Assembly: GCF_005144885.1 (NCBI RefSeq)
Contig: NZ_CP039690.1
Location: 5,345,001 to 5,409,000 of the forward strand
Direction: 5' to 3'
Source: Phreatobacter stygius
GTDB lineage: Bacteria; Pseudomonadota; Alphaproteobacteria; Rhizobiales; Phreatobacteraceae
DNA: 64,000 nt
The notes under the pieces are model-generated. The model saw only the letters and a program-made list of their open reading frames with translations, did no database searches and was not told where the DNA came from. This document shows, one piece after another, positions 34,130 to 42,825 of this stretch. Within the stretch, counting starts at the first letter, position 1. Every line of letters starts with the position of its first letter. Made by a program: the position numbers and the translations under genes.

Positions 34130-34343
34130 GGAGTCTACAGGCGCGAAGGGCGGGAAGCCGCTTCGATCATCCAACCGCGCCGGGGCCGGAAAGTTCCATG
34201 AGGCTCGTTTGACCGCTGCGGATCAAATGCCAAGACCCGTCGAAGCAGCCGGCTCATGCGCTCGGGTGGAGGCGGCCTGTCACGAATCTATGGTAGGATC
34301 ACGTCGCCTTGGACCCTGTTGGCCTGGATCGCGTCGAACCCTC

Positions 34344-34676
34344 ATGCGCCTGTCGATCATTCCCGTTCTGTTGCTCACCTTCGTTCTTGCCGGCTGCTCC
34401 ACCGCCATGGCTCCACCCATCGTGGTCAATTCGGCCCGCGCGATGGAAGAGGAGGCGGCCTGCATTGGCACTCTGTTCAGGACGCGCCTGGAGCTGGTCA
34501 GGGTGGCCAACCTCCGTGACGGCGTCGAGATCGTGTCGGTCGACCAGGTCGGGCTGATCGTCGCACGTGCCGAGATCCGACGGGTCGGACGCGGCAGCCG
34601 GGTGGCGCTCGAAGTGCGCGACTTCGCCCGCTATTTCTACGAGGACATGGTGCATCGCTGCGCCGGGACGCGTTGA
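34344..34676 (+). CDS. Small lipoprotein, 110 aa
   Basis: The protein begins with a lipoprotein signal MRLSIIPVLLLTFVLAGCSTA, with lipobox LAGC and the acylated cysteine at residue 18. The mature part has about 90 residues (ARAMEEEAACIGTLFRTRLELVRVANLRDGVEIVSVDQVG), with two further cysteines that could pair. It is probably anchored in the outer or inner membrane. The family is not recognised and it stands alone. Confidence 0.75.
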   Translation: MRLSIIPVLLLTFVLAGCSTAMAPPIVVNSARAMEEEAACIGTLFRTRLELVRVANLRDGVEIVSVDQVGLIVARAEIRRVGRGSRVALEVRDFARYFYEDMVHRCAGTR

Positions 34677-34733
34677 CGAGCGCATTGGCCGGCAAACGCG
34701 GCGGCCGGCGCCGTCGTCTCGAAGGGGCCGGGC

Positions 34734-35189
34734 TCAGCCGGCGTTACCCGCGAGCGGCATTCCGGGCGGGGCGCCGCGCACCAGGCTTTTCAGCTTGTTG
34801 AAGCCGCGCAGGGCAAAGCCCAGCGGTTGCGGCAAGGCGTGGCGGCAGAAGGCCAGCTTCCTGACATAACGCGGTACGTGCCAGCGCGCCGTGGTGCCGG
34901 AGCGGAACAGCGCGACGTCGCCGGCTTTCAGCATCCGCGGCGCGAGGCCTTCCGTGCTGACCTCGACCTCGCCCTCCAGGATATGGACGGTCTCGTCGAC
35001 GCCGAAATGCCAGTTGAACGTGCCGGCCGTACAATCCCAGACCAGGCTGACCGCCGTGCCGTCGGTGGAACGCGACAGTTCGGTGGCGCGCGCCACCGGG
35101 GCGCCCGCGACGATCCAGGCCGGCGTGATCGGCGCGGGTTGCAGCACGACACTGTCAATGGCGCTGCTGACGATGGGGGGCTGGCTCAT
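34734..35189 (-). CDS. Cupin-domain protein
   Basis: The 151-residue single-cupin protein shows metal-binding motifs reduced to FNWHFGVDETVHILEGEVEV (motif 1) and MLKAGDVALFRSGTTARWHVPRYVRKLAF (motif 2), typical of the DUF861/EutQ-like cupins. ATG 35189 has AAGGAGA upstream. The frame extends upstream without family sequence. No catalytic role can be given. Confidence 0.8.
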   Translation of the reverse strand: MSQPPIVSSAIDSVVLQPAPITPAWIVAGAPVARATELSRSTDGTAVSLVWDCTAGTFNWHFGVDETVHILEGEVEVSTEGLAPRMLKAGDVALFRSGTTARWHVPRYVRKLAFCRHALPQPLGFALRGFNKLKSLVRGAPPGMPLAGNAG

Positions 35190-35286
35190 CACGGTCTCCT
35201 TGCCGCCATCAGACGGCGGAAAGGTTAGCCCAGCCTTAGGATGATCGCTCCGAACGGCGGCATTTCCCGGGTTTGGTAAATGGTCA

Positions 35287-35420
35287 GTGGCCAATAGCGA
35301 ATGGCGAATGGGACATGAGGCGGCGACGGCATTGAATGACCCCGCCGGAATTCTCTCCGGAGAGAAGGGCTGATCGATGCGCGTTTCGCATCATGCCCCA
35401 TTCGCCATTCGCCACTCGCC
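35287..35420. repeat. CGAATRG-arm palindromic repeat, copy E
   Basis: Left arm CCAATAGCGAATGGCGAATG and right arm ATTCGCCATTCGCCACTCGC enclose an internal palindrome (GGAATTCTCTCCGGAGAGAA). This copy lies between divergent cupin and hydrolase genes, unlike most copies. Confidence 0.85.
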
Positions 35421-35479
35421 CCGACAATTTCCTTTGCGCTAACCGGCCTCTGCCATCATCGCCTGCCTGGAGGCGAATG

Positions 35480-37204
35480 ATGATCCCTGTGGCATCGGAC
35501 GATTGCGCGGCCTGGCTGCACCCGGCCGCCGGACCGGCAGCGCGGGACCGGGGCGTCGTTCTGGTGCCGGCGCTCGGCTTCGAGGAGCTGTGCACGCGCC
35601 GGACTTTGCGCATCCTGGCCGACCGGCTCGCTGCGGCCGGCTTGCCGACCCTGCGCTTCGACCTGCACGGCACGGCGGATTCGCTCGGCGATGACACCGC
35701 GCCGGACCGGCTCGCCCGCTGGACCGCCGATATCAATCGCGCGGTCGACCGGCTGCGGGGCCTGACCGGTGTGACCGAAGTCGTGCTGATCGGGCTTCGC
35801 TTCGGCGCGCTGGTGGCCGCCCATGCCGCCGCCGGGCGGGACGATATCGCCATGCTGGGACTGCTCGCGCCGCCCGCCTCCGGCAAGGCCTATGCCCGTG
35901 AAACGGCGGCGCTGGCGCGGATCATCGCGGCGCAGCCGGCCAATGGCGCAGGCGGCATCACGGTCGCCGGCTTCCATGTGACCGAGGCAACGGTTCAGGC
36001 GCTGAAAGGCCTGGGCTGGCCGGCGGCGCCTTGCCGGCGCCTGCTGGTCGCCGCGCCAGGCCAGGCCGCGGCAGGCAAAGGGGCAAAAGGTCTCGCCGAT
36101 CGGTTCGTCGCGCCTGATGTCACCCTGCAGAGGCTCGCCTTCACCGGCTATGAAAGGATGATCTGCGACCCGACCGCCTCGGAGGCGCCCTTCGCCGTCA
36201 TCGACGAGGTCGTCGCCTGGGCCGGCGACGGCGCGTCAGCCGCTCTTGCTCCGGTCTCTGCGCCGGCGCCGGGCCTGCTGAAAGCCGATGCCTTTACCGA
36301 AGAAGCGGTGACCTTCGGGCCGGACAACCGGCTCGCCGGTATTCTCTGCCGTCCGGTCAGGCAAGCGGCCCATACGATCATCCTGACCAATTCCGGCGGC
36401 ACGCCGCATATCGGCTGGGCGCGCATGACGGTGACCTTCGCCCGCGCCCTGGCGGCTGAAGGCATTGCCTCGCTGCGCCTGGACTTCCAGGGCCTGGGCG
36501 ACAGTCGGGCCGAAACGGACGAGCCGACGCCTTTCTATTACGATACGGCGACACCGGCCGATATCATTGCAGCGGTCGACCTCTTGGCCGCGCGAGGTCT
36601 GAGCGACGTGACCGTGTCGGGCAATTGCAGCGGTGCCCACCACGCTTTCCATGCGGCGCTGGCCGACCGGCGCATCCGCGGGCTCGTGCTCACCAACCTG
36701 CAATGTTTCATCTGGGGGCCGCGCTACAAGCTGCCGCTCGGTGCCTGGATGGCGGCGCTGCCGGTCAGCATCGACCTGAAGAAGCGCCAGGAGGACGAGG
36801 AACTGAGCGAGGCGGCGCGCCAGGTGGCCCGCTGGAAGGAGCGCACCGTCGCGCTCGCCCGGCGCTACGCCAAGCCGGCGGTCCAGGCGCTGCAGCAACT
36901 GGCGGGCCGGCTCAGCCGGCATGAGGCCACCGGCGACGCCGAAAATCCGGTGGCCGCCGGTTTCGACGAACTCTCGCGCCGCGGCACGCGCATCCTGCTG
37001 GCCTATAGCGAGGGAGACCCCGGGCTCGACGAGCTGGCGCTCTACATGGGTCCTGACGGTATCGAGGCGACCCGGCTCGCGGGCGTCGCGAAGCGGATCA
37101 TCGCCGGCGCCGACCATCCGATGACGCAAAGCCATGCGCGAACTGCTCTGCTGGCGCTGATGATTGGCTTCTTGGCCGGGCGCGACGAAGCCAGGGCGGC
37201 ATGA
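35480..37204 (+). CDS. Fusion of two alpha/beta-hydrolase domains
   Basis: The 574-residue protein has two alpha/beta-hydrolase modules in tandem. The first (about 1-240) has VLVPALGFEELCTRRTLRILADRL and FDLHGTADS, but its nucleophile elbow reads IGLRFGALVA, with Arg at the serine position. The second (about 270-560) has TNSGGTPHIGWARMTVTFARALAAEGIASLRLDFQGLGDS and elbow SGNCSGAHH, a Cys-type elbow, with GADHPMTQSH for the His. The family resembles serine aminopeptidase S33-like hydrolases such as those near exopolysaccharide loci. ATG 35480 is preferred because GGAGG lies 6 bp upstream. The domain layout is clear, the activity is unknown. Confidence 0.8.
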   Translation: MIPVASDDCAAWLHPAAGPAARDRGVVLVPALGFEELCTRRTLRILADRLAAAGLPTLRFDLHGTADSLGDDTAPDRLARWTADINRAVDRLRGLTGVTEVVLIGLRFGALVAAHAAAGRDDIAMLGLLAPPASGKAYARETAALARIIAAQPANGAGGITVAGFHVTEATVQALKGLGWPAAPCRRLLVAAPGQAAAGKGAKGLADRFVAPDVTLQRLAFTGYERMICDPTASEAPFAVIDEVVAWAGDGASAALAPVSAPAPGLLKADAFTEEAVTFGPDNRLAGILCRPVRQAAHTIILTNSGGTPHIGWARMTVTFARALAAEGIASLRLDFQGLGDSRAETDEPTPFYYDTATPADIIAAVDLLAARGLSDVTVSGNCSGAHHAFHAALADRRIRGLVLTNLQCFIWGPRYKLPLGAWMAALPVSIDLKKRQEDEELSEAARQVARWKERTVALARRYAKPAVQALQQLAGRLSRHEATGDAENPVAAGFDELSRRGTRILLAYSEGDPGLDELALYMGPDGIEATRLAGVAKRIIAGADHPMTQSHARTALLALMIGFLAGRDEARAA

Positions 37205-37243
37205 GGCCGGCGGACCGGCGTTGCCGAAGATGCTGAAAGTGGT

Positions 37244-37278
37244 CTTGGCGAGCACCACATACTGGTGCTGTCGCCAAG
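37244..37278 (+). terminator. Hairpin after the double-hydrolase gene
   Basis: Arms CTTGGCG.AGCACCA and TGGTGCT..CGCCAAG form a strong stem over a short loop. There is no T-run, so it may be a processing or factor-dependent end rather than a classic terminator. Confidence 0.55.
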
Positions 37279-37325
37279 GCCAATAATTGCCTAAGGACCG
37301 GCGCTCCGCATGAAGGAAACCGTCC

Positions 37326-37892
37326 ATGGCCGGCTCGGTCGAAGCCCCCGATTGGTCCACCATTCCCGCGCCGCCGGATGACGGCGCGGCGCGCCATCTC
37401 GTGGGCAGCCTGGTTCCGCCGGTTCCGCTTGCGGCGACCGACGGCGCCCGCGTCGACCTCGCGGCCCTGAAAGGCCTGACGGTCGTCTATGCCTATCCAC
37501 GCACCGGCAGGCCCGGCACCGACAATCCCGAGGGCTGGGACATGATCCCCGGCGCGCGCGGCTGCACGCCGCAATCCTGCGCCTTCCGCGACCATTTCGC
37601 CGAGCTGAAGGGCCTCGGCGTCGCCAATCTTTATGGCCTCTCGACCCAGGATCCAGCCTATCAGCGCGAGGCGGCGGCAAGGCTGCATCTGCCCTTCGCC
37701 ATCCTGTCGGACGAAGACCTGGCGCTGAGCACCGCCATGGCGCTGCCGACCTTCGTGACGGCGGGCATGACGCTGATGAAACGCGTCACCCTGGTCATCC
37801 GCGACGGCCGTGTCGAGCACGTCTTCTATCCCGTCTTTCCGCCTGACCGGAACGCCGCCGACGTCATCGCCTGGCTGAAGCGCCAGGCATGA
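37326..37892 (+). CDS. Peroxiredoxin-like (AhpC/TSA) protein
   Basis: The 188-residue protein has a thioredoxin fold with VPLAATDGARVDLAALKGLTVVYAYPRTGRPGT and an active-site pair in GCTPQSCAFRDHFAELKGLGV, placing Cys at the peroxidatic position with a second Cys four residues later. It reduces peroxides with thiols in the cytosol. A GAAGGA site precedes ATG 37326. A DapA-family gene follows 46 bp downstream on the same strand, possibly the same transcript. Confidence 0.88.
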   Translation: MAGSVEAPDWSTIPAPPDDGAARHLVGSLVPPVPLAATDGARVDLAALKGLTVVYAYPRTGRPGTDNPEGWDMIPGARGCTPQSCAFRDHFAELKGLGVANLYGLSTQDPAYQREAAARLHLPFAILSDEDLALSTAMALPTFVTAGMTLMKRVTLVIRDGRVEHVFYPVFPPDRNAADVIAWLKRQA

Positions 37893-37938
37893 CGGCTCCG
37901 GCGCACCGAAATCCGCTTTCTGGACAAGGACTTTTCCT

Positions 37939-38835
37939 GTGAATGCGATGTTCCGCGGCCTGTCCGCTTTCCCGATCACGCCTGCGGATGCCGACGGGCG
38001 GGTCGATGTCGAAGCCCTGCAGCGGCTGGTCAAGCGCCTGGTCGACGCCAAGGTCGATTCCATTGGCCTGCTCGGCAGCACCGGCAGCTATCCCTATCTG
38101 AGCCGTGCCGAACGGCGCCGGGCGATCGAGGCTGCGGCGGCGATCGCCAAGGGCAAGTCGCCGATCCTGGTCGGCTCAGGCGCCATGCGCACCGACGAGG
38201 CGGTGGCCTTGGCGCGTGATGCCGAGGAGGCCGGGGCCGATGCGCTGTTGCTGGCGCCCGTCTCCTATACCCCGCTCACCGACCGCGAAGTCTTTACCCA
38301 TTTCGAGACGGTGGCAGCCGCGGTGAAACTGCCGGTCTGCATCTACAACAACCCCGGCACCACCCATTTCACCTTCTCGGCCGGGCTGGTCGCGCGGCTG
38401 AGCCGGATCGCCAATATCGTCGCGGTGAAGAACCCGGCGCCCGATGCCGGCCATGTCTTCGCCCAGCTGGAGGATCTCCGCGCGCGTGTCGGCCGGGATT
38501 TCTCGCTTGGATTTTCGGGCGACTGGAAGGTGACCGAGACGCTGATCGCCGGCGCCGACGCCTGGTACAGCGTCGTCGGCGGCCTGTTCCCCGAGCCCTG
38601 CATGGCGATCGTCCGGGCGGTGCGCGAAGGCAAGCCGGCCGACGCGCGCAAGCTCAATGCCGACCTGCAGCCGCTCTGGGACCTGTTCATCGCCCATTCC
38701 AGCCTGCGTGTGGTCTACGCCGCCGCCAATGCGCTCGGTATCGTCAAGGCTGCCCCGCCGCGCCCGATCCTGCCCCTGGAGCCGGATGCCGAGCGCCAGG
38801 TGCGTGAGGTGGTCGAGCGGTTGCGGTTGAGATAG
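37939..38835 (+). CDS. DapA/NAL-family (dihydrodipicolinate synthase-like) lyase
   Basis: The 298-residue class I TIM-barrel lyase forms a Schiff base through Lys. It shows GLLGSTGSYPYLSRAERRRAIEA, VCIYNNPGTTHF (catalytic Tyr region) and IVAVKNPAPD (catalytic Lys). Most family members cleave or make 2-keto acids from pyruvate, such as dihydrodipicolinate or keto-deoxy sugars. The start is GTG 37939 (AAGGAC upstream) or ATG 37948. The gene lies between a peroxiredoxin and repeat F and is not in an amino-acid operon, so true DapA is less likely. Confidence 0.85.
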   Translation: MNAMFRGLSAFPITPADADGRVDVEALQRLVKRLVDAKVDSIGLLGSTGSYPYLSRAERRRAIEAAAAIAKGKSPILVGSGAMRTDEAVALARDAEEAGADALLLAPVSYTPLTDREVFTHFETVAAAVKLPVCIYNNPGTTHFTFSAGLVARLSRIANIVAVKNPAPDAGHVFAQLEDLRARVGRDFSLGFSGDWKVTETLIAGADAWYSVVGGLFPEPCMAIVRAVREGKPADARKLNADLQPLWDLFIAHSSLRVVYAAANALGIVKAAPPRPILPLEPDAERQVREVVERLRLR

Positions 38836-38974
38836 GGGTGAATGGCGGCCGGTGCCGCGCAATCCCTCTCCCACGAAGACGCGGGAGAGGTTTCACGCGC
38901 TCGCCGCATCATGCCCCATTCGCTACTCCCCATTCGCCATTCGCCATTCGCCATTCGCTATTCGCTACTCGCCC
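38832..38974. repeat. CGAATRG-arm palindromic repeat, copy F
   Basis: The left arm is short (GGTGAATGGCGG) and followed by part of the nested block (CCCACGAAGACGCGGGAGAG). The right arm is long: seven ATTCGC/ACTCGC-type units. It lies between the convergent DapA-like and metallophosphoesterase genes and encodes the end of the latter. Confidence 0.85.
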
Positions 38975-40769
38975 CTTTCACCACCACCCGTTCCGGCCGG
39001 CGCAATTGCAGCCTGCCGCCCTCGGATGCAACCAGCGTGTGGACGTAGAAATAGGTCTCGCAGGTATCGCTCGCCTCCATCACCGGCGAGGGCGCCGAGA
39101 CGATGGTGAGGCCGGCGCATTCGCCGATCCAGTCGAGATGCCGGTGGCCGTGCATCACCACGATCCGGTCGGCGAGACTGCTGAGCCGCCGGACGAACCA
39201 GCTGCCATTGATCAGCGCGGTGCCGATACGCTCCGACAAGGCGCGGGCCGGCATGGGATATTCGACCAGGTGGTGGTGCAGCGCCACGATCCAGCGCGCC
39301 CGAGGATAATGCGCCAGCGCGATTTCGACCGCCTTGACGTCCTCGGCCGAGACCAGGCCGAGCGCGTTGGTGAAGGAAAAATGCGTGTCGGCATTGGAGT
39401 TGAGCAGGATGATGCCGAGGCCGTCCTCGGTTTCCGGCGGCAATACCTGCGGGAACACATCGAGCCAGACGGCGCTCAATCGCCCGGCCTGGCGCCAGGA
39501 GCCGGTGTCGGCAAACTGCGTCAGGCTGGCGAGATGGGGTTTTAGCGCCGCAGCCAGCGTCGCGCCGAGCTCGCCTTTGACGCGGTCGACGACGCGCACG
39601 CCGGCGCCTTGGATCGCCGCCATGGCGGAGAGCACGCGCAACTGGCGCAGCCGCTTGTTCGGGCTCATCGGCAGGTCGAGCCGCGCCGGATTGGCGCGGT
39701 CGACGACGTTGAGGTCGTGATTGCCGGGCAGCACCAGCATGCGCTCGGCAAGACGCGGGTGCAGCTTCAGCGCGTCGAAAAAAGCGGCCCATTCGGCTGA
39801 GCGGCCGGCGTCGGTGGTGTCTCCGGTGACCAGGATCCGGTCGAGCGGCTCGGCCGCGTGGACCAGTTCCAGCCGCTCCAGCAGTGCCTTGATCCGGCCG
39901 TTGCCGCAGGGTCCGCTGCGTCCGCTCTCGATGCGCAGGCCATAGGGCTCGCCGACCGCATGGAGGTCCGACAGATGGGCAACCCGCCAGGACCGTGCGG
40001 GCGAGGCGCTCGATGAAGCGGCGGGGGAGCCGGCGGCGGCGAAATCACGCAGCGCGCGAGGCTGCGGCATGGCGGCGTCGGCCAGTGACCAGACCAGCGC
40101 GGCCGCGGTGAGATAGGCGCCGATCAGCACCACCGAATTGGCCAGCGCCGTCATGGCGAGCCGGTGCGGCGAGGCGAGATCGGCGATGTCGCCGACCCAG
40201 GCGGAACTGGGCCAGGCGTGCAGGACCGCGGCAAGCGACAGGCAGCAGAGCACCACGCCGGCGGCCGCCGAGGTTGCCGAGCGCAGCGTCGCGCGCCCGG
40301 CTTCCGTTGCATCGGCCGGCAGCAGCTTCTCGGCGAGATGGCGCAGCGCTTCGCGGCAGATGACATAGAAGGGCTGCACGGCGAGCGAATTGAGCTGCCA
40401 GAAATTGCTCTCCGCCGCGCGGAACAGCGGCCGCCCGCCGAACCAGCCGATCGCCACCACCACCAGGAACAGCAGAAGCGCGCCGAGCCCGGCATAGGGC
40501 GCGGTGATCTTGGCCTGCAAGGTCGACGCCCAGCCGAGCGCCACCTGCGGCGCCAGCCCCAGGATCAGGCCAGGGCCGATGATCAGGATGAACCAGGCGG
40601 CGATCAGCTTCGGCAGGCTGATCTCGGCGACCAGCGTGCCGGCGAGCGCGAACAGCGAGCGCCGTTTGGTCGACAGCGCATCGTCCTCGATATCGCCGCG
40701 GCGCGGATCGATGATCGGCTTCATGACCGGCGGCCTGTGGACCGGCGGTCGCATGGTTTTTGTTGTCAT
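38958..40769 (-). CDS. Membrane-anchored metallophosphoesterase
   Basis: The 603-residue protein has about four N-terminal helices (roughly 25-185: LPKLIAAWFILIIGPGLILGL, GLGALLLFLVVVAIGWF, AAAGVVLCCLSLAAVL and VVLIGAYLTAAALVW). A calcineurin-like domain follows with its metal ligands in WRVAHLSDLHA, ILVTGDTTDAG, LVLPGNHDLN, LHHHLVEYP and MHGHRHLD. Such proteins hydrolyse phosphodiesters such as lipid-linked or cyclic nucleotides; the substrate is unknown. ATG 40769 has GGAGG 7 bp upstream, while the open frame extends to 41015 without family sequence. Its last residues GASSE and stop are encoded by repeat F. Confidence 0.85.
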   Translation of the reverse strand: MTTKTMRPPVHRPPVMKPIIDPRRGDIEDDALSTKRRSLFALAGTLVAEISLPKLIAAWFILIIGPGLILGLAPQVALGWASTLQAKITAPYAGLGALLLFLVVVAIGWFGGRPLFRAAESNFWQLNSLAVQPFYVICREALRHLAEKLLPADATEAGRATLRSATSAAAGVVLCCLSLAAVLHAWPSSAWVGDIADLASPHRLAMTALANSVVLIGAYLTAAALVWSLADAAMPQPRALRDFAAAGSPAASSSASPARSWRVAHLSDLHAVGEPYGLRIESGRSGPCGNGRIKALLERLELVHAAEPLDRILVTGDTTDAGRSAEWAAFFDALKLHPRLAERMLVLPGNHDLNVVDRANPARLDLPMSPNKRLRQLRVLSAMAAIQGAGVRVVDRVKGELGATLAAALKPHLASLTQFADTGSWRQAGRLSAVWLDVFPQVLPPETEDGLGIILLNSNADTHFSFTNALGLVSAEDVKAVEIALAHYPRARWIVALHHHLVEYPMPARALSERIGTALINGSWFVRRLSSLADRIVVMHGHRHLDWIGECAGLTIVSAPSPVMEASDTCETYFYVHTLVASEGGRLQLRRPERVVVKGASSE

Positions 40770-41096
40770 GCCTGGCCCTCCAGGCTCGTCGGCGGGACGA
40801 GGTCCAGGCTCCAGCGTCGTCATCGGCTGGCCGGACTGCGGCGATGGGGAAGATGCAGCAAAGCCATGATCCGGCGATTTGACCCTATCGCGACGCGCCA
40901 GCGCAAGGACGATCTCGGCGAGCCGGACACGATGCCCGGCGCCGCCGCCGGGCATGACCGATCTCAGGGTCCTGACGACGTCGAGGATCGTCGTGGCTGG
41001 CGGCATGGCTCGCACGGTGCTCCGGCAGCGCCTGAGAGGATCCGTCGCGGTGCCGGGCCGGAGCGTCGCGGCCGCGCATTACGCCAACATGATATG

Positions 41097-41223
41097 GGGC
41101 GAGTGGCGAATAGCGAGTGGCGAATGGGGCATGCAGCGAAATGCCGCTGGCATCATTCGCCCTGGGGCAGGGGAGTTCACTGCGTCGGTCGGATCATCCC
41201 CATTCGCTATTCGCCATTCGCTC
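41097..41223. repeat. CGAATRG-arm palindromic repeat, copy G
   Basis: Left arm GCGAGTGGCGAATAGCGAGT and right arm ATTCGCTATTCGCCATTCGC flank a loop of about 60 bp. It fills most of the gap 40770-41193. I saw no gene in the rest of that gap. Confidence 0.85.
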
Positions 41224-41619
41224 CTCGGGCAACCATTCCTCGAGGGTCACCTCGAAGGTCATGCAGATCGGGTTGGCTCCGGCAACGAAAGGCCCACCAT
41301 GGATGGCTCCATCGGTGCCGGCGACCACGCCGGAGAGCACCGCGCGCACCGATCCGTCGGGCTTCTCGCGCACTTCGCCGGCGAGGCTGACGATCTCCAC
41401 CGCCGGTCCCTTGACCGCGACGAAGCCGCCGTCGCGGGTGGCCAGGCAGGCATCGACCAGGCTGCCCAGCGCGCCCCGCACGAAGGCGTTGCGGAAGCCC
41501 TCGGCGAGGCAAAGCTTCTCGACGCCTTGCACCAGGTCCTCGTTCGGCGCGATGCGGGCATAGGCGACGCGGCCCATCCGGCCGGTCTCGACGACGGCTG
41601 CTGCGACGAGGTCAGCCAT
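41194..41619 (-). CDS. PPC/DUF296-domain protein, first of two
   Basis: The 141-residue protein has a PPC (DUF296) fold: RIAPNEDLVQGVEKLCLAEGFRNAFVRGALGSLVDACLA, then IVSLAGEV and AIHGGPFVAGANPICMTFEVTLEEWL. The histidine-rich metal motif found in many PPC proteins is weak here (only IHGG). The start overlaps the end of the second PPC gene by 8 bp. The C-terminal RMANSEWG and stop are encoded by repeat G, so the native protein probably ended near EERM or earlier. The function is unknown. Confidence 0.78.
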   Translation of the reverse strand: MADLVAAAVVETGRMGRVAYARIAPNEDLVQGVEKLCLAEGFRNAFVRGALGSLVDACLATRDGGFVAVKGPAVEIVSLAGEVREKPDGSVRAVLSGVVAGTDGAIHGGPFVAGANPICMTFEVTLEEWLPEERMANSEWG

Positions 41620-42160
41620 GGGCGCGCATCTCATGGGGCTGGAGCAGGGGAATATTGGTTTCCGGGTCATAGGCCTGGCGCAGCTCGAAATCGTCGAGCG
41701 AGGTGACCAGCACCGGGATCGGCTCGGGCCCGACGATGCAGCTTTCGGTCAGGATATGGCCGCCCATCATGACGCCGGCCTCGGTGCGGATGGCGGCATG
41801 GCAATGGACCAGCGGCGCACCTTGCAGGCTTTTGCCGATGGTCGCGTTGCCGAACACCATGAAGGCCCGGCCGGCCTGGATCGGCCGGGTATAGGCGATC
41901 ACCGCCTTGCCGGTCGGGTCGGGCGGCGCGACGCAATAGCTGAGGTCGTCGAAAAAGCCGCCGAGAAGGGTGGTCGAGGCCGAGGTGATGCCGATCGTCG
42001 CGAGCGGACCGACCAGCGCGTCGTAGAGGCTCAGGCCCGGCTGCAGCGCCAGGCGGACATGCCGGGCGCCGGCGGAGGCGAGGCTCTGGATCCGGACCGG
42101 GTTGAACCGCCCGGGATGGATCAGCGTGCGCGGCCGCGGGAACGGTGTCGGCACAGTCAC
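41612..42160 (-). CDS. PPC/DUF296-domain protein, second of two
   Basis: The 182-residue protein has PPC sequence: VRLALQPGLSLYDALVGPLATIGITSASTTLLGGFFDDLSYCV, then APLVHCHAAIRTEAGVMMGGHILTESCIVGPEPIPVLV, where HCHAAI...GGHIL is the canonical three-histidine metal site. Bacterial members are free-standing metal-binding proteins of unknown activity. The gene overlaps both neighbours (8 bp with the first PPC gene, 4 bp with the ACT-like gene), which implies a tightly coupled operon. Confidence 0.82.
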   Translation of the reverse strand: MTVPTPFPRPRTLIHPGRFNPVRIQSLASAGARHVRLALQPGLSLYDALVGPLATIGITSASTTLLGGFFDDLSYCVAPPDPTGKAVIAYTRPIQAGRAFMVFGNATIGKSLQGAPLVHCHAAIRTEAGVMMGGHILTESCIVGPEPIPVLVTSLDDFELRQAYDPETNIPLLQPHEMRAHG

Positions 42161-42447
42161 GCAAAGACGCTTTCGCGAAGGCTGGCGTCGTTCTGCCGGG
42201 CCGGCGCGGCGACGGCAGGTGCGACATGTCGGGCATCGACGACACCGGGCAGCCGCTGGACCAGCGCGGCGAAAGTCTCGACCGACAAGAGGCCATTCGG
42301 GCTGAAGGAGATCGAGATCCGGGCCGGACCCTCGTCATCGGCGGTCATGGCGACGGCGCGCAGCCGGTAGTTCAGCTTGCGCAGGATGTCGAGCGCGCGC
42401 GGCAGGTCATCGAGCGGCGTGTCGGTGCGAAAATCGATCCTGTGCAT
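42157..42447 (-). CDS. Small ACT/IlvM-like regulatory-domain protein, 96 aa
   Basis: The protein reads MHRIDFRTDTPLDDLPRALDILRKLNYRLRAVAMTADDEGPARISISFSPNGLLSVETFAALVQRLPGVVDARHV. The alternating pattern beta-alpha-beta-beta-alpha-beta matches an ACT/IlvM-like domain, as in the small subunits of acetolactate synthase. It lacks catalytic sequence. As the first gene of the three-gene operon it may sense an amino acid or form a heteromer with the PPC proteins. Both roles are inference. Confidence 0.6.
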   Translation of the reverse strand: MHRIDFRTDTPLDDLPRALDILRKLNYRLRAVAMTADDEGPARISISFSPNGLLSVETFAALVQRLPGVVDARHVAPAVAAPARQNDASLRESVFA

Positions 42448-42600
42448 GGCGGTCTCCCCGGAGCGCCGGCAATGCTATGTCAGGCGGCACGGCAAGACTT
42501 GCTGAATTTGCGGCTTCTGGGAGATATCTCGGAATGATCATTTGGCAAGAGTAGATATTGTCGGTAAGATCAACTGCAATGTTGGATTACGGCAGGGTCG

Positions 42601-42793
42601 GCCGTCCTTCGAGGGTCGCTTCGCTCCCACCTCAGGATGAGGATTGTTGAGAATTGCAGCCATGGCGGTGCCGAATGCGCGGCGGACGTCGAGCTTCACC
42701 AACAACTCTGATGCAGTCCCTCACGTTCCTCATCCCTACGCAAAAGCTCCTTTTGCGGGGAGGTGCGAGCTCTTGCGAGCCTCGAAGGACGAC
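42601..42793. repeat. Imperfect inverted repeat of the GTCCTTCGAGG family
   Basis: The arms GTCCTTCGAGGGTCGCTTCG... and the complement of ...GCGAGCCTCGAAGGAC are related, with CTCAGGATGAGG and CCTCATCC as inner segments and a small hairpin GCAAAAGC...TTTTGC near the right arm. It fills the gap between the ACT/PPC operon and the Lrp regulator. Similar repeats are well known in Hyphomicrobiales genomes. Confidence 0.75.
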
Positions 42794-42825
42794 TGACCTT
42801 GGTGCCAGGCCCAAGGAGTTCAGCC

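Noticed and set aside
37939-38835. Annotating the gene as lysine-biosynthetic dapA
   Set aside because: The family is shared with many keto-acid lyases, the neighbours are not lysine genes, and another DapA-family gene in the window is clearly catabolic.
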